This document shows, in pieces, positions 40,265 to 50,377 of a stretch of DNA of 51,593 bases. The stretch spans positions 1 through 51,593 of the forward strand of contig JAJJLU010003568.1 in assembly GCA_023807065.1 (NCBI GenBank), given 5' to 3'. Source of the stretch: Isotricha intestinalis (Eukaryota > Ciliophora > Litostomatea > Vestibuliferida > Isotrichidae). The translations under genes were made by a program, and so were the position numbers. Under the pieces are notes generated by a model. The model was not told the DNA's origin. It ran no database searches and saw nothing but the letters and a program-made list of their open reading frames with translations. Numbering within the stretch: position 1 is the stretch's first letter; the number at the start of each line of letters is the position of its first letter.

Positions 40265-41569
40265 TTAACTTAGTAATTTATTCTTAGTATCATTATTATC
40301 TTTAGAAAGATATTCATAATTATCTTCTAATTCGTTGGCTCGTAGTTTTCTTTTAAAAAATCTGGTTTTATATATATAAAATAATAATCCTCCAATAATC
40401 AAAATACAAATGAAAACAAAAATCCAAACAATTATATGACCAAAATTACTTTCTTTTTTCTTATAAAAATTGATTATTTTTTTATCTTGATCAATAGCAG
40501 CAATATATTTTTTAAAAAATATTCTTCCTAATTCAAAAAGATTTATTTCAAAATTTTTACTAAAATAAACTAAAAAATACCATTTTCCATTAACCTTTTG
40601 AAATAAATCTTCATAAGTAAAAAGAAAATTAATCAAGTTTGAACCATCTTTACTTTCAACAGTAAAATTTAAAGTTTTTAAATCTTTAATATTAACACTA
40701 TTATCACAAACAAAAGTTTCAAAATTAGAATCAATATCACGTTTAGTACATTTTTTATTATCTAAATATTTTTGAAAGAAATCTTTTAAAATTTCTTTTT
40801 TATAATTTTCACTTCCATAAGATAAACCTCTTTCAAAAGTAATATGAGCATTTTTTCCTTCTAAAATATTAGTATCACCATATTTAATTGCTTTAACATT
40901 GATATTGATATGTTCATAATCATCAATTTGAACAGTTTCAAAAACTTTATTGTCTTCAATATAATTAGAAGAATCATATTCATGAGGATAATTTCCTATT
41001 ATTAATTCTCCTTCATAATCATTTTTATAATTAAAGAAAAAAGAATATGAAGTAGTTAAATCTTGTTTTTTTAAATGCCTTATTAAATTAAAATCTAATA
41101 ATTCTAAATTTGTATCTCTTAAAAGTAAACCTAAAATTCCAGATTCATTAACTTTAGGATTATTTTCATAAGCATAATTAAATTTAATATTTTCATATTT
41201 CTCACTTCCAAAATACATTGTTTCAGAAGAATTAAAATAACTTGTAAAAGATTCAAAATAAATATTTTTTGGTTTATCACCTCCTAAATTTTTATAAGTA
41301 TTTGATTTAGATTTATCATATTTTTTATCTGTTATTGAAGTTTCTGAACCTGATAAACTAAATGGACAATATTTAAGAGAAAGACGAATGTTTAATTCTT
41401 GTGATGGAGTACCTACTTTTAATTTTGCGTAAGCTGGATTTGATAATAAATCTGAATAAAAAGTTGAATCTGATGGTTTCTTATGAATTATTGGAATTGC
41501 TACATATGTTTTCTTTTCATTTGTTATTTGAACTTGAAATAATATAAATATAATGATTATTGGAGACAT
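40265..41569 (-). CDS. Pseudo-aspartyl protease, C-terminal membrane anchor
   Basis: This 434-aa frame ends in TAA. The pepsin-like fold is visible: AYAKLKVGTPSQELNIRL (46-63) is the strand before the first active site, SGILGL (143-148) and GELIIGN (187-193) are family landmarks, and ELGRIFFKKYIAAID (346-360) followed by INFY matches the C-terminal block. Both catalytic aspartates are gone. Where DTGS should follow at about 64-67 the protein has SLKYC, and where the second D-S/T-G should stand (about 245) it has TFERG. A short hydrophobic N-terminus (signal peptide) and a single span at 378-400 make it a type I membrane protein with a short cytosolic tail. It is most likely a non-catalytic binding or structural member of the family. 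Confidence 0.82.
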   Translation of the reverse strand: MSPIIIIFILFQVQITNEKKTYVAIPIIHKKPSDSTFYSDLLSNPAYAKLKVGTPSQELNIRLSLKYCPFSLSGSETSITDKKYDKSKSNTYKNLGGDKPKNIYFESFTSYFNSSETMYFGSEKYENIKFNYAYENNPKVNESGILGLLLRDTNLELLDFNLIRHLKKQDLTTSYSFFFNYKNDYEGELIIGNYPHEYDSSNYIEDNKVFETVQIDDYEHININVKAIKYGDTNILEGKNAHITFERGLSYGSENYKKEILKDFFQKYLDNKKCTKRDIDSNFETFVCDNSVNIKDLKTLNFTVESKDGSNLINFLFTYEDLFQKVNGKWYFLVYFSKNFEINLFELGRIFFKKYIAAIDQDKKIINFYKKKESNFGHIIVWIFVFICILIIGGLLFYIYKTRFFKRKLRANELEDNYEYLSKDNNDTKNKLLS

Positions 41570-42424
41570 TTATATATTTTTTTTTTGGAGATTTTTTTTC
41601 TACTTTTATTTTTTTATTTTATTTTTTTAATTAATAATTTATTATTTAAAATATATATTTGAATTATTATGTATTTTTTAAAATAATAAATGAAACTCAA
41701 TTAACAAATTAATATGAAGCATTACCAAAAATTTAAAGATTTTTTGATTTTTATTATTATGAGTTTATGTTTAATGCATATAAAGCTTTACATAATTTAG
41801 ATATAAATGATTATATAACATGTTATAATTAATATTTTCCTCATTTAATTAATAATTCAAATTCATTTAGAGATTATATTCCTGTTTATTCAAGATTTGA
41901 TAACATTTTATAAATTCTATTGAAAATATTAACATATAAATTTATATCATTTTTTATTTGTTTTTATTTTTTGTTGGTTTTTGGTTAATATAATTTATTA
42001 ATATATGTTTTATATTCCATTTTTTGAAATAATGTTTATCATTTCTCATATTCGAAAGTTCAATGGTATTGAATGTTCCATAAGTGGAGAAAGAACATCA
42101 AAAATTTTTTTGTATATATTTTTTTCTATAAAATTATAATACTACATTTCTTTTTAATTAATATTATAAAATAAAAAATGGGAATTAAATCATTCAAAAA
42201 ACATAATCAAAATTCCTAACAAATTATAAAGATGAGTAAATATTCTTATTTATTATATACAAATGAAGAAATGAAAGATAATTTATTTATTATAAAAATC
42301 TTATAAAAAAATAAATTTTTTGTCCTTTTTATTAATTTAATTTATTTGAAATAGTTAGTTATATTATTATTACATTAATTAAAATTTATTTATACTTTTC
42401 TTTTTTATTTTTTAAATATATAAT
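41570..42424. other. Gap of 855 bp with coding-like debris
   Basis: Two short rightward stretches look more coding-like than the surroundings. The first, at about 41743-41913, reads FMFNAYKALHNLDINDYITC and then, after a TAA, YFPHLINNSNSFRDY. The second, at 42005-42139, is a 44-codon open frame containing ISHIRKFNGIECSISGERTS. Neither matches a family I know, and they are not joined by a visible intron. They may be remnants of a lost gene. Confidence 0.3.
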
Positions 42425-43033
42425 TTAGATATTCTCTTTAGAACTATATATTTGCTTTTTATCATTTAAAGAATTTATTATGTCAAAATATTGTTTTAAT
42501 TTTAAGCATTCATTATAATGTTGATTGAAAGTTAATAAATTTAAGATGCAAATTTCAATTAAATTTTTAGAATAATACAATCGAATATTTAGCATTCCTT
42601 TACCACAATCTTCTATTTCAACTATAAAATAAATTAAATCATTAAAATCAATGTTTAATGTTTTAGTTAGGAATTTTATTTTAGGATAAATTTCTGAAAA
42701 TAAATTATTAAGTTTAATGATAATTTGATTTGATTGTTTTTCATATTTAAGATAAATAATACATTTTCTAAATAAAGCAGAAAAAATTACAGAAATTGAA
42801 TATATCAAAAAAAATATTCTAATTTTATGATAATCTTTAGGCAAATTATAAATCATTGATAAAAGAATAAAAATCATTATTGGAAAATGTAATAAATATA
42901 ATAATAATAATTGTGATTGTTCAAAAATTGTTATTGAGATTTCTTTTCCATTTAAAATTTCATTTTTTTCATTATCACTAAAGATAGGTGCTTCTGGATC
43001 TTCTCTTAAATATTCATTTTCTTGGTTTGACAT
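42425..43033 (-). CDS. Small protein with two membrane spans, 202 aa
   Basis: An intact frame ends in TAA. The N-terminal 35 residues are acidic and cytosolic (REDPEAPIFSDNEKNEIL). Two hydrophobic helices at about 41-63 and 72-92 form a hairpin with a short charged loop (NLPKDYHKIR). The C-terminal 110 residues are soluble and mixed, with a beta-rich segment (DLIYFIVEIEDCGKGMLNIRLYYSK). I recognise no family. The hairpin plus folded tail suggests an organelle-membrane protein facing the cytosol. Confidence 0.7.
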   Translation of the reverse strand: MSNQENEYLREDPEAPIFSDNEKNEILNGKEISITIFEQSQLLLLYLLHFPIMIFILLSMIYNLPKDYHKIRIFFLIYSISVIFSALFRKCIIYLKYEKQSNQIIIKLNNLFSEIYPKIKFLTKTLNIDFNDLIYFIVEIEDCGKGMLNIRLYYSKNLIEICILNLLTFNQHYNECLKLKQYFDIINSLNDKKQIYSSKENI

Positions 43034-43629
43034 TTACTTTTATAATTAAATAGATTTAAAATTATTAATCTACCCAATTATTGAATTAAATGAATATTTT
43101 ATTGGTCACAGAAAAACTCTATTAAATTTAGATTGCTCAAGTTTTTTAGTATTTTTATAATGAATAAAAAAATATCAATTTTTCTTACTATTTTATCTTT
43201 AATTAAAAATGAAATTTATCAAATTTTAATTAATTAAAAGAATGCATAGTTTCCATTTTTTAATATGAAATTAGAAAAGAAATGATTAAGAAAATAATAA
43301 ATAACATATTAATCATGTCAAATAATATTATCTTCATTAAAATGATGAATTTAAAAAAGGCAAAGAAATAATTCACAATATTTATATCTCATTATTTTAG
43401 AATCTTAAAATTGTAAAATGAATTTTACTGTAAATTAATTATTGTTTATCTATTATTTTTAGTTTTAATGTTTTTATTTAGATTGAATGTTAGATTTTTG
43501 ATTTAATTATTTTTTTCTTTTGTTTTTAAAAGGAAAAATCATTGTTATATTAAATTATTTTGCTTTTTTTATTTTTATAAATTATTATATATTATAAAAA
43601 ATTAATATGATAATTTAATTAATATTTTT
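43034..43629. other. AT-rich intergenic region, 596 bp
   Basis: Nothing recognised on either strand. It separates two leftward genes. Confidence 0.45.
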
Positions 43630-44745
43630 TTAAACATAAGGAGCAATAACAGTTCCCTCTTCATTTACAGATAAGGAAGCATCAATACTTTTTTCATTTT
43701 TATTATTTGATCTATGTGATGAAATTTTATGCCCAATTAAATTCCCATTTTTAAAAGTACCATATTGAATTTTATTTTCTTTATTTGACATAATACATCC
43801 ATCAAAAATATTATAATTATTATAATATCTTCCAAAACAATATTTATTTTCATTAAATTCAACATAATCATAATTCTTATAAATTGTTCTATTTTCTGAA
43901 ATAACAAAATCAATTGTATTTGGTCCACTTAAAATATTTAATTTATCTTCTTTTTTATTGATTTCATAATAAATATTTGAATCTTTATAACAAAAACTAT
44001 AATCAAATATATTTAAAGAAATTTTAATACTTTTTTCTCCTACAACTTTTATTATTGAATCACTTGAAATAGAATATAAATAATCATCACAACTTAAATT
44101 AAAATTGTTGATTTTAGGATTAATAAAAAGAACAATTTTTTCAATATAATTTGTAATTAAAAAAAAATTTTCTTTCAAATATTTTTCAATCATATTTTTT
44201 GATAACTGCTTTTTAACTAAGGATTTACTTAAATTACTATAATTTGTATTTAATAATAAGAATATATCTTTCATTTTTTTTAATTTTTCTTCCAAAGAAT
44301 CAACATAAGAAATAACAGAATATAATGTTCTTTTAATTAATTTATAAATAAAACTTTTAGTTTCAAAAATATTTGATTCATTTATTGAACAATAAACATC
44401 AATAAAATCTTTCCAATGTTCTATTAAAATTTTAGATATAGAATTCTGATATCTAATACTAAATGAAGATATTGGAATTGATTTAATTGTAAAAGTCTTT
44501 TTTATTAAATTAAAATTATATTCACAAAAAAATCTATATTTATATAAATCTAACAGTAAATATATTGAAACATAATTATTAAATGCTGTTTTTGCTATTG
44601 AAAAAACTAAAATTTTATTTCTTGATAATTTTTGTTTTGAACAAAAAAGATTTTTGATATTATCTCCATTTCTATATTGACAGATTGAAAAAAAATAATT
44701 ATTATAATTTTTCCTTTGTTCATCTTTTTTTTTTCCTTTTAACAT
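43630..44745 (-). CDS. Unrecognised 371-aa protein
   Basis: An intact frame ends in TAA. It is basic at the start (MLKGKKKDEQRKN) and then of fairly balanced composition: Tyr, Ser and Cys are frequent, with few Asn runs. This suggests a folded protein. Helices dominate residues 100-200. A beta-rich part lies at 210-330. Near the C-terminus, KIQYGTFKNGNLIGHKI resembles a single MORN-type repeat, but one copy is not enough to name the protein. The last 40 residues are polar. No signal peptide or membrane span. Confidence 0.72.
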   Translation of the reverse strand: MLKGKKKDEQRKNYNNYFFSICQYRNGDNIKNLFCSKQKLSRNKILVFSIAKTAFNNYVSIYLLLDLYKYRFFCEYNFNLIKKTFTIKSIPISSFSIRYQNSISKILIEHWKDFIDVYCSINESNIFETKSFIYKLIKRTLYSVISYVDSLEEKLKKMKDIFLLLNTNYSNLSKSLVKKQLSKNMIEKYLKENFFLITNYIEKIVLFINPKINNFNLSCDDYLYSISSDSIIKVVGEKSIKISLNIFDYSFCYKDSNIYYEINKKEDKLNILSGPNTIDFVISENRTIYKNYDYVEFNENKYCFGRYYNNYNIFDGCIMSNKENKIQYGTFKNGNLIGHKISSHRSNNKNEKSIDASLSVNEEGTVIAPYV

Positions 44746-45331
44746 TTTTTAAATATAAAATTGATTTATAATTTTTTTTAAAAAACATATAAATAATATT
44801 TATTATCCTTTTATATCAAGTTTTTATAATTCATTTTTGATTTTTATTTAATTATTATCATAATCCAAATAAAAATTAAAATTTAATGATTTAAAAAAAA
44901 AATAAAAGAAAATTAAGACTATGTATAATTTTAAATTATTTATTTTATTTTTGTGTTAATTTTTTATATATTTTTAATAATTTTTATATCAAGTTGAAAA
45001 AATAAAAAAAATAAAAAAAATAAAATAAAAAAATTCAAAAAATAGATGTTGAACATAATTTATTTTAATGATGTGTTACAACTTTAATTTGAAAATAAAG
45101 AAAACAATAATTTATATTTAACTATTTAATAATTAAATCAATATTTGTTTTAATTATTCATTTTTTTAATGTATATCTTATTTTTTTTCAATTATTAAAA
45201 ATATGAATATCTTATTAATAAATATTCATTAAAATTTTTAGTTTATATTATAAATTTATAATTATAATTATAATTTTAAGTAACTTAAAAGAATTTTCAG
45301 AATGGAAAAAATAATATTAGAATAACTTTTT
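44746..45331. other. AT-rich intergenic region, 586 bp
   Basis: Simple A/T-rich sequence including a short run of AAAAAT-type repeats near 45000-45030. No gene seen. Confidence 0.45.
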
Positions 45332-46321
45332 CTACTTTTTATCATAAGGTATTTGGTTAATAATGAAATTTCTATTTAATGTATTTTTTTTCTTTTTTAT
45401 TATATTATCATTTATTTTTTCATTGTTAATATAATTTAATTCTAAATTTTTAGATGATATTGGATTTTTTTTTTCCAAATTTTCACTTTCTTTTACTAGT
45501 TGTTTTTCAGATTCATTATTTTCATTCATTTTATTCTTTTCACTTTTTTTTGTTTTAATATTATCATTTGCAATCACTACTTTAAATAATTTTTTTTTTT
45601 CTTTATTCTTCTTAGATATAACCTTAAAAGTATCGAATAATTTATGAAGATATTTACTAAATTTAATTGCTAAGCTTCTAATAACTAAAAGTTTATATTC
45701 GATTTTATTTTTTTTTCTATTTTTTTTAACGATTTTTTGAAATTGATTATATTCTAAATTTGCTAGGCTATCATATAAATATTTAAAAGTCTGAAAATAT
45801 AAATACATTTGATCCTTTATATTTTTTAATGATAATAAACTATCGTAAAAATTATTACATCCTTTAGAACTTTTTCTTACACCAAAAAAATGTCTATTTG
45901 TATGAATAAAACTTTTTGAACAAAAAGGACAAATTTTCTGATTATTTTTCATTTTTTTTCTTTCTAATTTAATTTCTTTTGAAAGTTCCTTTAATTTAAT
46001 CTCTGGTATTTTATATTTTGGTTTATTCTTGCTTTTTGATAAAATAAATACTCCTACTTCCATGAGTTCTTTTTCTACACATTTTTTATATAAAATCTTG
46101 CTGTTAGCAATATTAATATTTTCAATTAAGGATATTTTTTGCTTAAAATCTTTATATTCTTCTTTAATACTTTTGTTATAAATTTGAAGTATTTTGATTG
46201 GATTGTATAATTTATATTTTTCAGTTAGTTCGAAAATCTTATTTAGAAAAGATTCTGGTAATATTTTAGAACCTTTTTGAATATTAATTTTATTTTTATT
46301 TTCATTATTAACATTATCCAT
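45332..46321 (-). CDS. Basic protein with a single CxxC...HxxxH finger-like motif, 329 aa
   Basis: An intact frame ends in TAG. The protein is Lys-rich and mostly helical. Around residue 132 it has ICPFCSKSFIHTNRHFFG: a CxxC pair followed by His and His three residues apart, which could bind zinc, though the spacing is shorter than in a standard C2H2 finger. A further Cys lies in KSSKGCNNFYDS. The C-terminal 90 residues are disordered and strongly charged. Nucleic-acid association is plausible from charge and the motif. No family is recognised. Confidence 0.68.
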   Translation of the reverse strand: MDNVNNENKNKINIQKGSKILPESFLNKIFELTEKYKLYNPIKILQIYNKSIKEEYKDFKQKISLIENINIANSKILYKKCVEKELMEVGVFILSKSKNKPKYKIPEIKLKELSKEIKLERKKMKNNQKICPFCSKSFIHTNRHFFGVRKSSKGCNNFYDSLLSLKNIKDQMYLYFQTFKYLYDSLANLEYNQFQKIVKKNRKKNKIEYKLLVIRSLAIKFSKYLHKLFDTFKVISKKNKEKKKLFKVVIANDNIKTKKSEKNKMNENNESEKQLVKESENLEKKNPISSKNLELNYINNEKINDNIIKKKKNTLNRNFIINQIPYDKK

Positions 46322-46996
46322 TAATTTATATTAGAAATCGAGATGAATATTAATCAAATTATTTATTTAGGAATACTTAATATTTTAGGAAATATAAATG
46401 AAATATATTATAATATTTCATGATTCCTCTTCTTATTCTTATGATATCAATTTATTATATTATACAAATATAAAAAATAGTTAACAAGTGAAAAGTTAAT
46501 AAATAAAAGAATATAAATTACAATTATATTCTTTTATTCCAGAACATTAAGAAAAAGAAGTAAAATGATTCTAAGAAAGGATTTAAGTTTGTAAATTTTT
46601 AAAGAAGTAGAATATGAAAATACTTTTTCAATTTTGAAATTAAGGTGATGAAAAAATATTTTAATTATTAAGTAATAATTTAAGAATATATTATTATTTT
46701 TCAATTAATTTTTTGTTTAAAAAAATAAGAAAAAAATCTCTACAATTTTTTCAAAAATTAATTTATCATCTTTTTTACCGTAATTAAAAATTAAAAACAT
46801 TTAAATCATTGATATAAACAATAATTCAGTTATTAGGAGATGAAATAATTTAAGTGTTTTTCGAATTTAATAAATAATATAAATGAAATTTAAAGGAACT
46901 TTTAATTAATTAAATTAAAATTGAATAAATTATTAAAACAAATACTAGAAATATTTTTTTCATAAAAAATAATTTAAGATTCTAATATAACGAATT
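46322..46996. other. Gap of 675 bp with a possible decayed gene
   Basis: From 46401 one rightward frame runs over 100 codons without an apparent frameshift but with many TAA, TAG and TGA codons. Stretches such as KEYKLQLYSFIPEH and then VCKFLKK look coding-like. No family is recognised. In AT-rich DNA such readings can arise by chance, so this is not called as a pseudogene. Confidence 0.25.
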
Positions 46997-48817
46997 TTAT
47001 TTAAAAGCATTTAGCAATTTTTCTTTTTGTGCGATGATATCATTTAGTTCTAAATTCTTTTTATTCCTTTGTACCCACCTCAAAATTTCATTAATAACAT
47101 TCATTTGGTTGCTATTAGCTTTTTGTTTATAACTATAACACATATTTTCTAAATTAATTCTTTCTCTAATAGCTTCAACATTTTTTTGATCTTGTTCTTT
47201 AAATTTTTTTGCTTCTTCAATTTTTTTTTCAATTAATTCTTCACTCATTTGCATTTTTTCAGCAATAACACTACATTCACTTGTAACATTTTCTTTAATT
47301 TCTACAGCACTAACATTTAAAACTGAATTAACATCAACTTCAAAGGTAATATTAAATTTAATAGAACCAGCAGGTCCTCTTCCTTTAATTTTAACAGTAA
47401 AATCTCCAATTTTAACATTATCTTGAACTAACTTTCTTTCTCCTTGATAAATAGTAATTTTAGCTTCAGATTGATCTTTAACAGTAGTTTTATATTTTTT
47501 AACTTTCTTAATAGGAATAGGAGTATTTTTATTAATAATATTACTCATAATACCACCTTGAACTTCAATACCTAAAGAGAGAGGAGTAACATCAACAAGA
47601 ACTAATTTTTCAAGACCTTCATTTTCATCAACAACTAATTTTTCAAGACCATCATCTCCATATTCATTAGCATTTAGAACTGCAGCTTGATATGCAGCTC
47701 CATAAGCAACAGCTTCATCAGGATTAATATTTTTACATAATTCTTTCCCATTAAAAAATTGTTTTATCATTTCTTGTATTTTTGGTATTCTACTTGATCC
47801 ACCTACTAATACTATATCATCTATTTCATTCTTTGATAATCCTGCTTCTTCCATTGCTTGTTTAATTGATTCAAAACATTTTTCAAATAAATCTTTACAT
47901 TTTTCTTCAAATTCTGCTCTACTAATAATAACATTTAAATCTTCATCTTCAGCTAAATTTTCAATTTCGATAGTAGTTTCTATAGCAGAAGATAAAGCTC
48001 TTTTAGCATTTTCACAATATTGTTTTAATCTCCTTAAAGCTTTTTGATTAAGTTCAATATTAATATCAGTGTCTTCTTTAAATTTCTCAATACAAAATTG
48101 CATTAATCGATTATCAAAATCTTCTCCTCCTAAATGAGTATTTCCACTGGTGCTTTTGACTTCAAAAGTTTCTTCATTAAGAACAAGAATAGAGACATCG
48201 AAAGTTCCACCTCCTAAATCAAAGACAAGAACAGTTTTTTCATTATCACTCTTATTATCTAGTCCATAAGCAATAGCAGCTGCAGTAGGTTCATTAATAA
48301 TTCTCATAACATTTAATCCTGCAATTCTTCCTGCATCTTTTGTACTTTGTCTTTGAGAATCATTAAAATATGCTGGAACAGTAATAATTGCATCTGTTAT
48401 TGATGTACTCAAATAATCTTCTGCTATTTTCTTCATTTTACCTAATACCATTGATGATATTTCCTCGGGAAAAAATTTTTTTATTTCATTTAAATATTCT
48501 ACAACTATTACTGGACGATCTGAATTTTCATCTTTTTCTATTTTAAATGGCCATTTCTTCATATCTTCTTTTACTGTTTTATCTGTATATCTACGACCAA
48601 TTAGTCTTTTCGCATCATATATTGTATTTTTATAATTTTTAGTTATTTGATCTTTTGCTGCTTGACCTATTAAACGTTCTTTTCCTTCAAAAGATACTAC
48701 TGAAGGAGTCGTGTTCATTCCCATCTCATTTGGGATTATTTCCACTTTATTGTTGTTGTATACTCCCACACATGAATATGTTGTTCCTAAATCTATTCCT
48801 ATCGCTTTATTACTCAT
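46997..48817 (-). CDS. HSP70: Hsp70-family chaperone, cytosolic type but without EEVD tail
   Basis: This 606-aa protein ends in TAA. The ATPase domain is complete: GIDLGTTYSCVGV (7-19), VFDLGGGTFDVSIL (198-211) and VLVGGSSRIPKIQ (336-348). The linker and substrate domain follow (DVTPLSLGIEVQGG, 409-422). There is no signal or transit peptide, so it belongs to the cytosolic/nuclear group. Two oddities stand out. Just before the linker, GLEKLV occurs twice (390-395 and 401-406) in an 11-residue tandem duplication. The C-terminal lid is short and ends LLNAFK, lacking the GGMP-rich tail and the EEVD motif that binds TPR co-chaperones. It is probably a divergent paralogue with altered co-chaperone contacts. 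Confidence 0.95.
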   Translation of the reverse strand: MSNKAIGIDLGTTYSCVGVYNNNKVEIIPNEMGMNTTPSVVSFEGKERLIGQAAKDQITKNYKNTIYDAKRLIGRRYTDKTVKEDMKKWPFKIEKDENSDRPVIVVEYLNEIKKFFPEEISSMVLGKMKKIAEDYLSTSITDAIITVPAYFNDSQRQSTKDAGRIAGLNVMRIINEPTAAAIAYGLDNKSDNEKTVLVFDLGGGTFDVSILVLNEETFEVKSTSGNTHLGGEDFDNRLMQFCIEKFKEDTDINIELNQKALRRLKQYCENAKRALSSAIETTIEIENLAEDEDLNVIISRAEFEEKCKDLFEKCFESIKQAMEEAGLSKNEIDDIVLVGGSSRIPKIQEMIKQFFNGKELCKNINPDEAVAYGAAYQAAVLNANEYGDDGLEKLVVDENEGLEKLVLVDVTPLSLGIEVQGGIMSNIINKNTPIPIKKVKKYKTTVKDQSEAKITIYQGERKLVQDNVKIGDFTVKIKGRGPAGSIKFNITFEVDVNSVLNVSAVEIKENVTSECSVIAEKMQMSEELIEKKIEEAKKFKEQDQKNVEAIRERINLENMCYSYKQKANSNQMNVINEILRWVQRNKKNLELNDIIAQKEKLLNAFK

Positions 48818-49713
48818 TTTTTTAAAAGGTTTTTAATTTTTTTATATTTTTATAACTCAAGTTATTATATTTTATTTTTGTTTTAGATTTATTTTTTTTT
48901 TGCATTTTTTAGCTATTTTAGAGGAGTTTTTTATTCTTTTTTTATTTTTTATTAACTTTTTTTATTTATGAATATTTATATTTTTTTTTGTTTTTTTAAA
49001 TGAAGTTTTAAAAAATTTAATTTTTTATTATTTAAAGAACACTTCCTTCTTATTTTTTAAGTTTGTATTATTTATTGTGAAAAACACATTAAATTGCTTT
49101 ATAAATAATCAAATTAAACTTATTTATCTTTATATAAATATATTAAATTCTGAATTTAAATATTAATTCTTTGTTAAATAAGACTTTAATTATTAATTTT
49201 ATCGAGATTGCTCAATTATTTTATTTGAATGAGAAAATAATAACAATTATATTAATTTACATTTTAAAAAAAAATAAGGATAATTATTTAAAATACATTT
49301 TGTGAAATAAATGATTTGATATATTAAATTAAATTAAAGATAATAATTTGACATCTCCCATAACACATTTTAATTATTTTATTAAAAAAGTGCTTTAGAA
49401 AAATTTCCTAATTGATGGATATAATAAAAATTTCAATTTTTAAAAGATGTAAGAATAGTTTTTAATTAGATTCAGGTTTCTAAAATTTATATAATTAAAA
49501 AAATGATTATAGAAATTTATCAAATCAAAGAAAAATAAGTTAAATTAATCATAAAAAATATAAATGAAATTATATTTTCTATTTATCTAATAGGGAATGA
49601 ATTGCAAGAAATTAGTATTTTTTATCATTCTATTTACTAATGATTATTACTAGTGGAAGTGAATATTCTACTTTTGAAATAATTTTTTTAAAATATTATT
49701 AGAATTGTTTTAT
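48818..49713. other. AT-rich intergenic region, 896 bp
   Basis: This holds the upstream region of the leftward Hsp70 gene and the 3' flank of the leftward 206-aa gene. No heat-shock element (nGAAn repeats) was confidently recognised. Short rightward frames near 49595-49680 are interrupted. Confidence 0.45.
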
Positions 49714-50334
49714 TTATTTTTGAAATTTAGAAATACATTTTTTAATTAATGATATATTATTTTGTTCATTTTTAGGATTATTTAATAAAGTATTTAATTT
49801 TTTAATTAAATTATTTTCAATTTCTAAAGCCATACCTAAATTACCACATAAAATTATTAATTTTAATACTTTATTTATACAATCTTCTGTATTTAAAGTA
49901 ATTGAAGAATCAAAAAGTTGTAAAATATATTGATTACATAATATAATTTCATTATTTGAATAAAAACAAAAATCTATAAAATTTTGAATAATTTGATTAA
50001 AAATTTCTATTTCTTTAGTATTAATACATAAATTAATTTGATTAATGAAGAAATTTTTATCTTTTTCTAGTTCTTCAATATAAATAGTAGCATTATCTTT
50101 ATAATATATATTTAAATTTGGATTTAATTTATCTCTTTCTTTTTCTTCTTTTAATTTTTTTGATATTTCTATTGCTTTTAAATAACCTTCTTTTTCTTCA
50201 TTATTATCATACGATAATCTTTTTAATATTAAATTATTTTCTAATTGATTTTTTCTATATTCATTTTTTTTTTGAATGATATATTTATTTAAAGATTGAA
50301 CATCAATAAGTTTTTCATTTTTTCTAAATTCCAT
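49714..50334 (-). CDS. Helical protein of unknown function, 206 aa
   Basis: An intact frame ends in TAA. The N-terminal 90 residues are highly charged and probably coiled (KKLKEEKERDKLNPN). The second half consists of hydrophobic-patterned helices of about 15 residues (IFNQIIQNFIDFCFYSNNEI, CINKVLKLIILCGNLGMALEI), which resembles alpha-solenoid (ARM/HEAT-like) packing. No signal peptide, span or catalytic motif. It starts 44 bp after the stop of the next upstream leftward gene, the closest same-strand pair in the window. Confidence 0.7.
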   Translation of the reverse strand: MEFRKNEKLIDVQSLNKYIIQKKNEYRKNQLENNLILKRLSYDNNEEKEGYLKAIEISKKLKEEKERDKLNPNLNIYYKDNATIYIEELEKDKNFFINQINLCINTKEIEIFNQIIQNFIDFCFYSNNEIILCNQYILQLFDSSITLNTEDCINKVLKLIILCGNLGMALEIENNLIKKLNTLLNNPKNEQNNISLIKKCISKFQK

Positions 50335-50377
50335 ATTTTAATTTAAAAATGTTAAAAAGAATTAATAAAAAAATATA

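Noticed and set aside
46401..46720. Rightward frame of about 100 codons with many stops that would read sensibly if TAA/TAG were Gln
   Set aside because: AT-rich DNA easily yields such readings, no family is recognised, and intact neighbours use TAA and TAG as stops.
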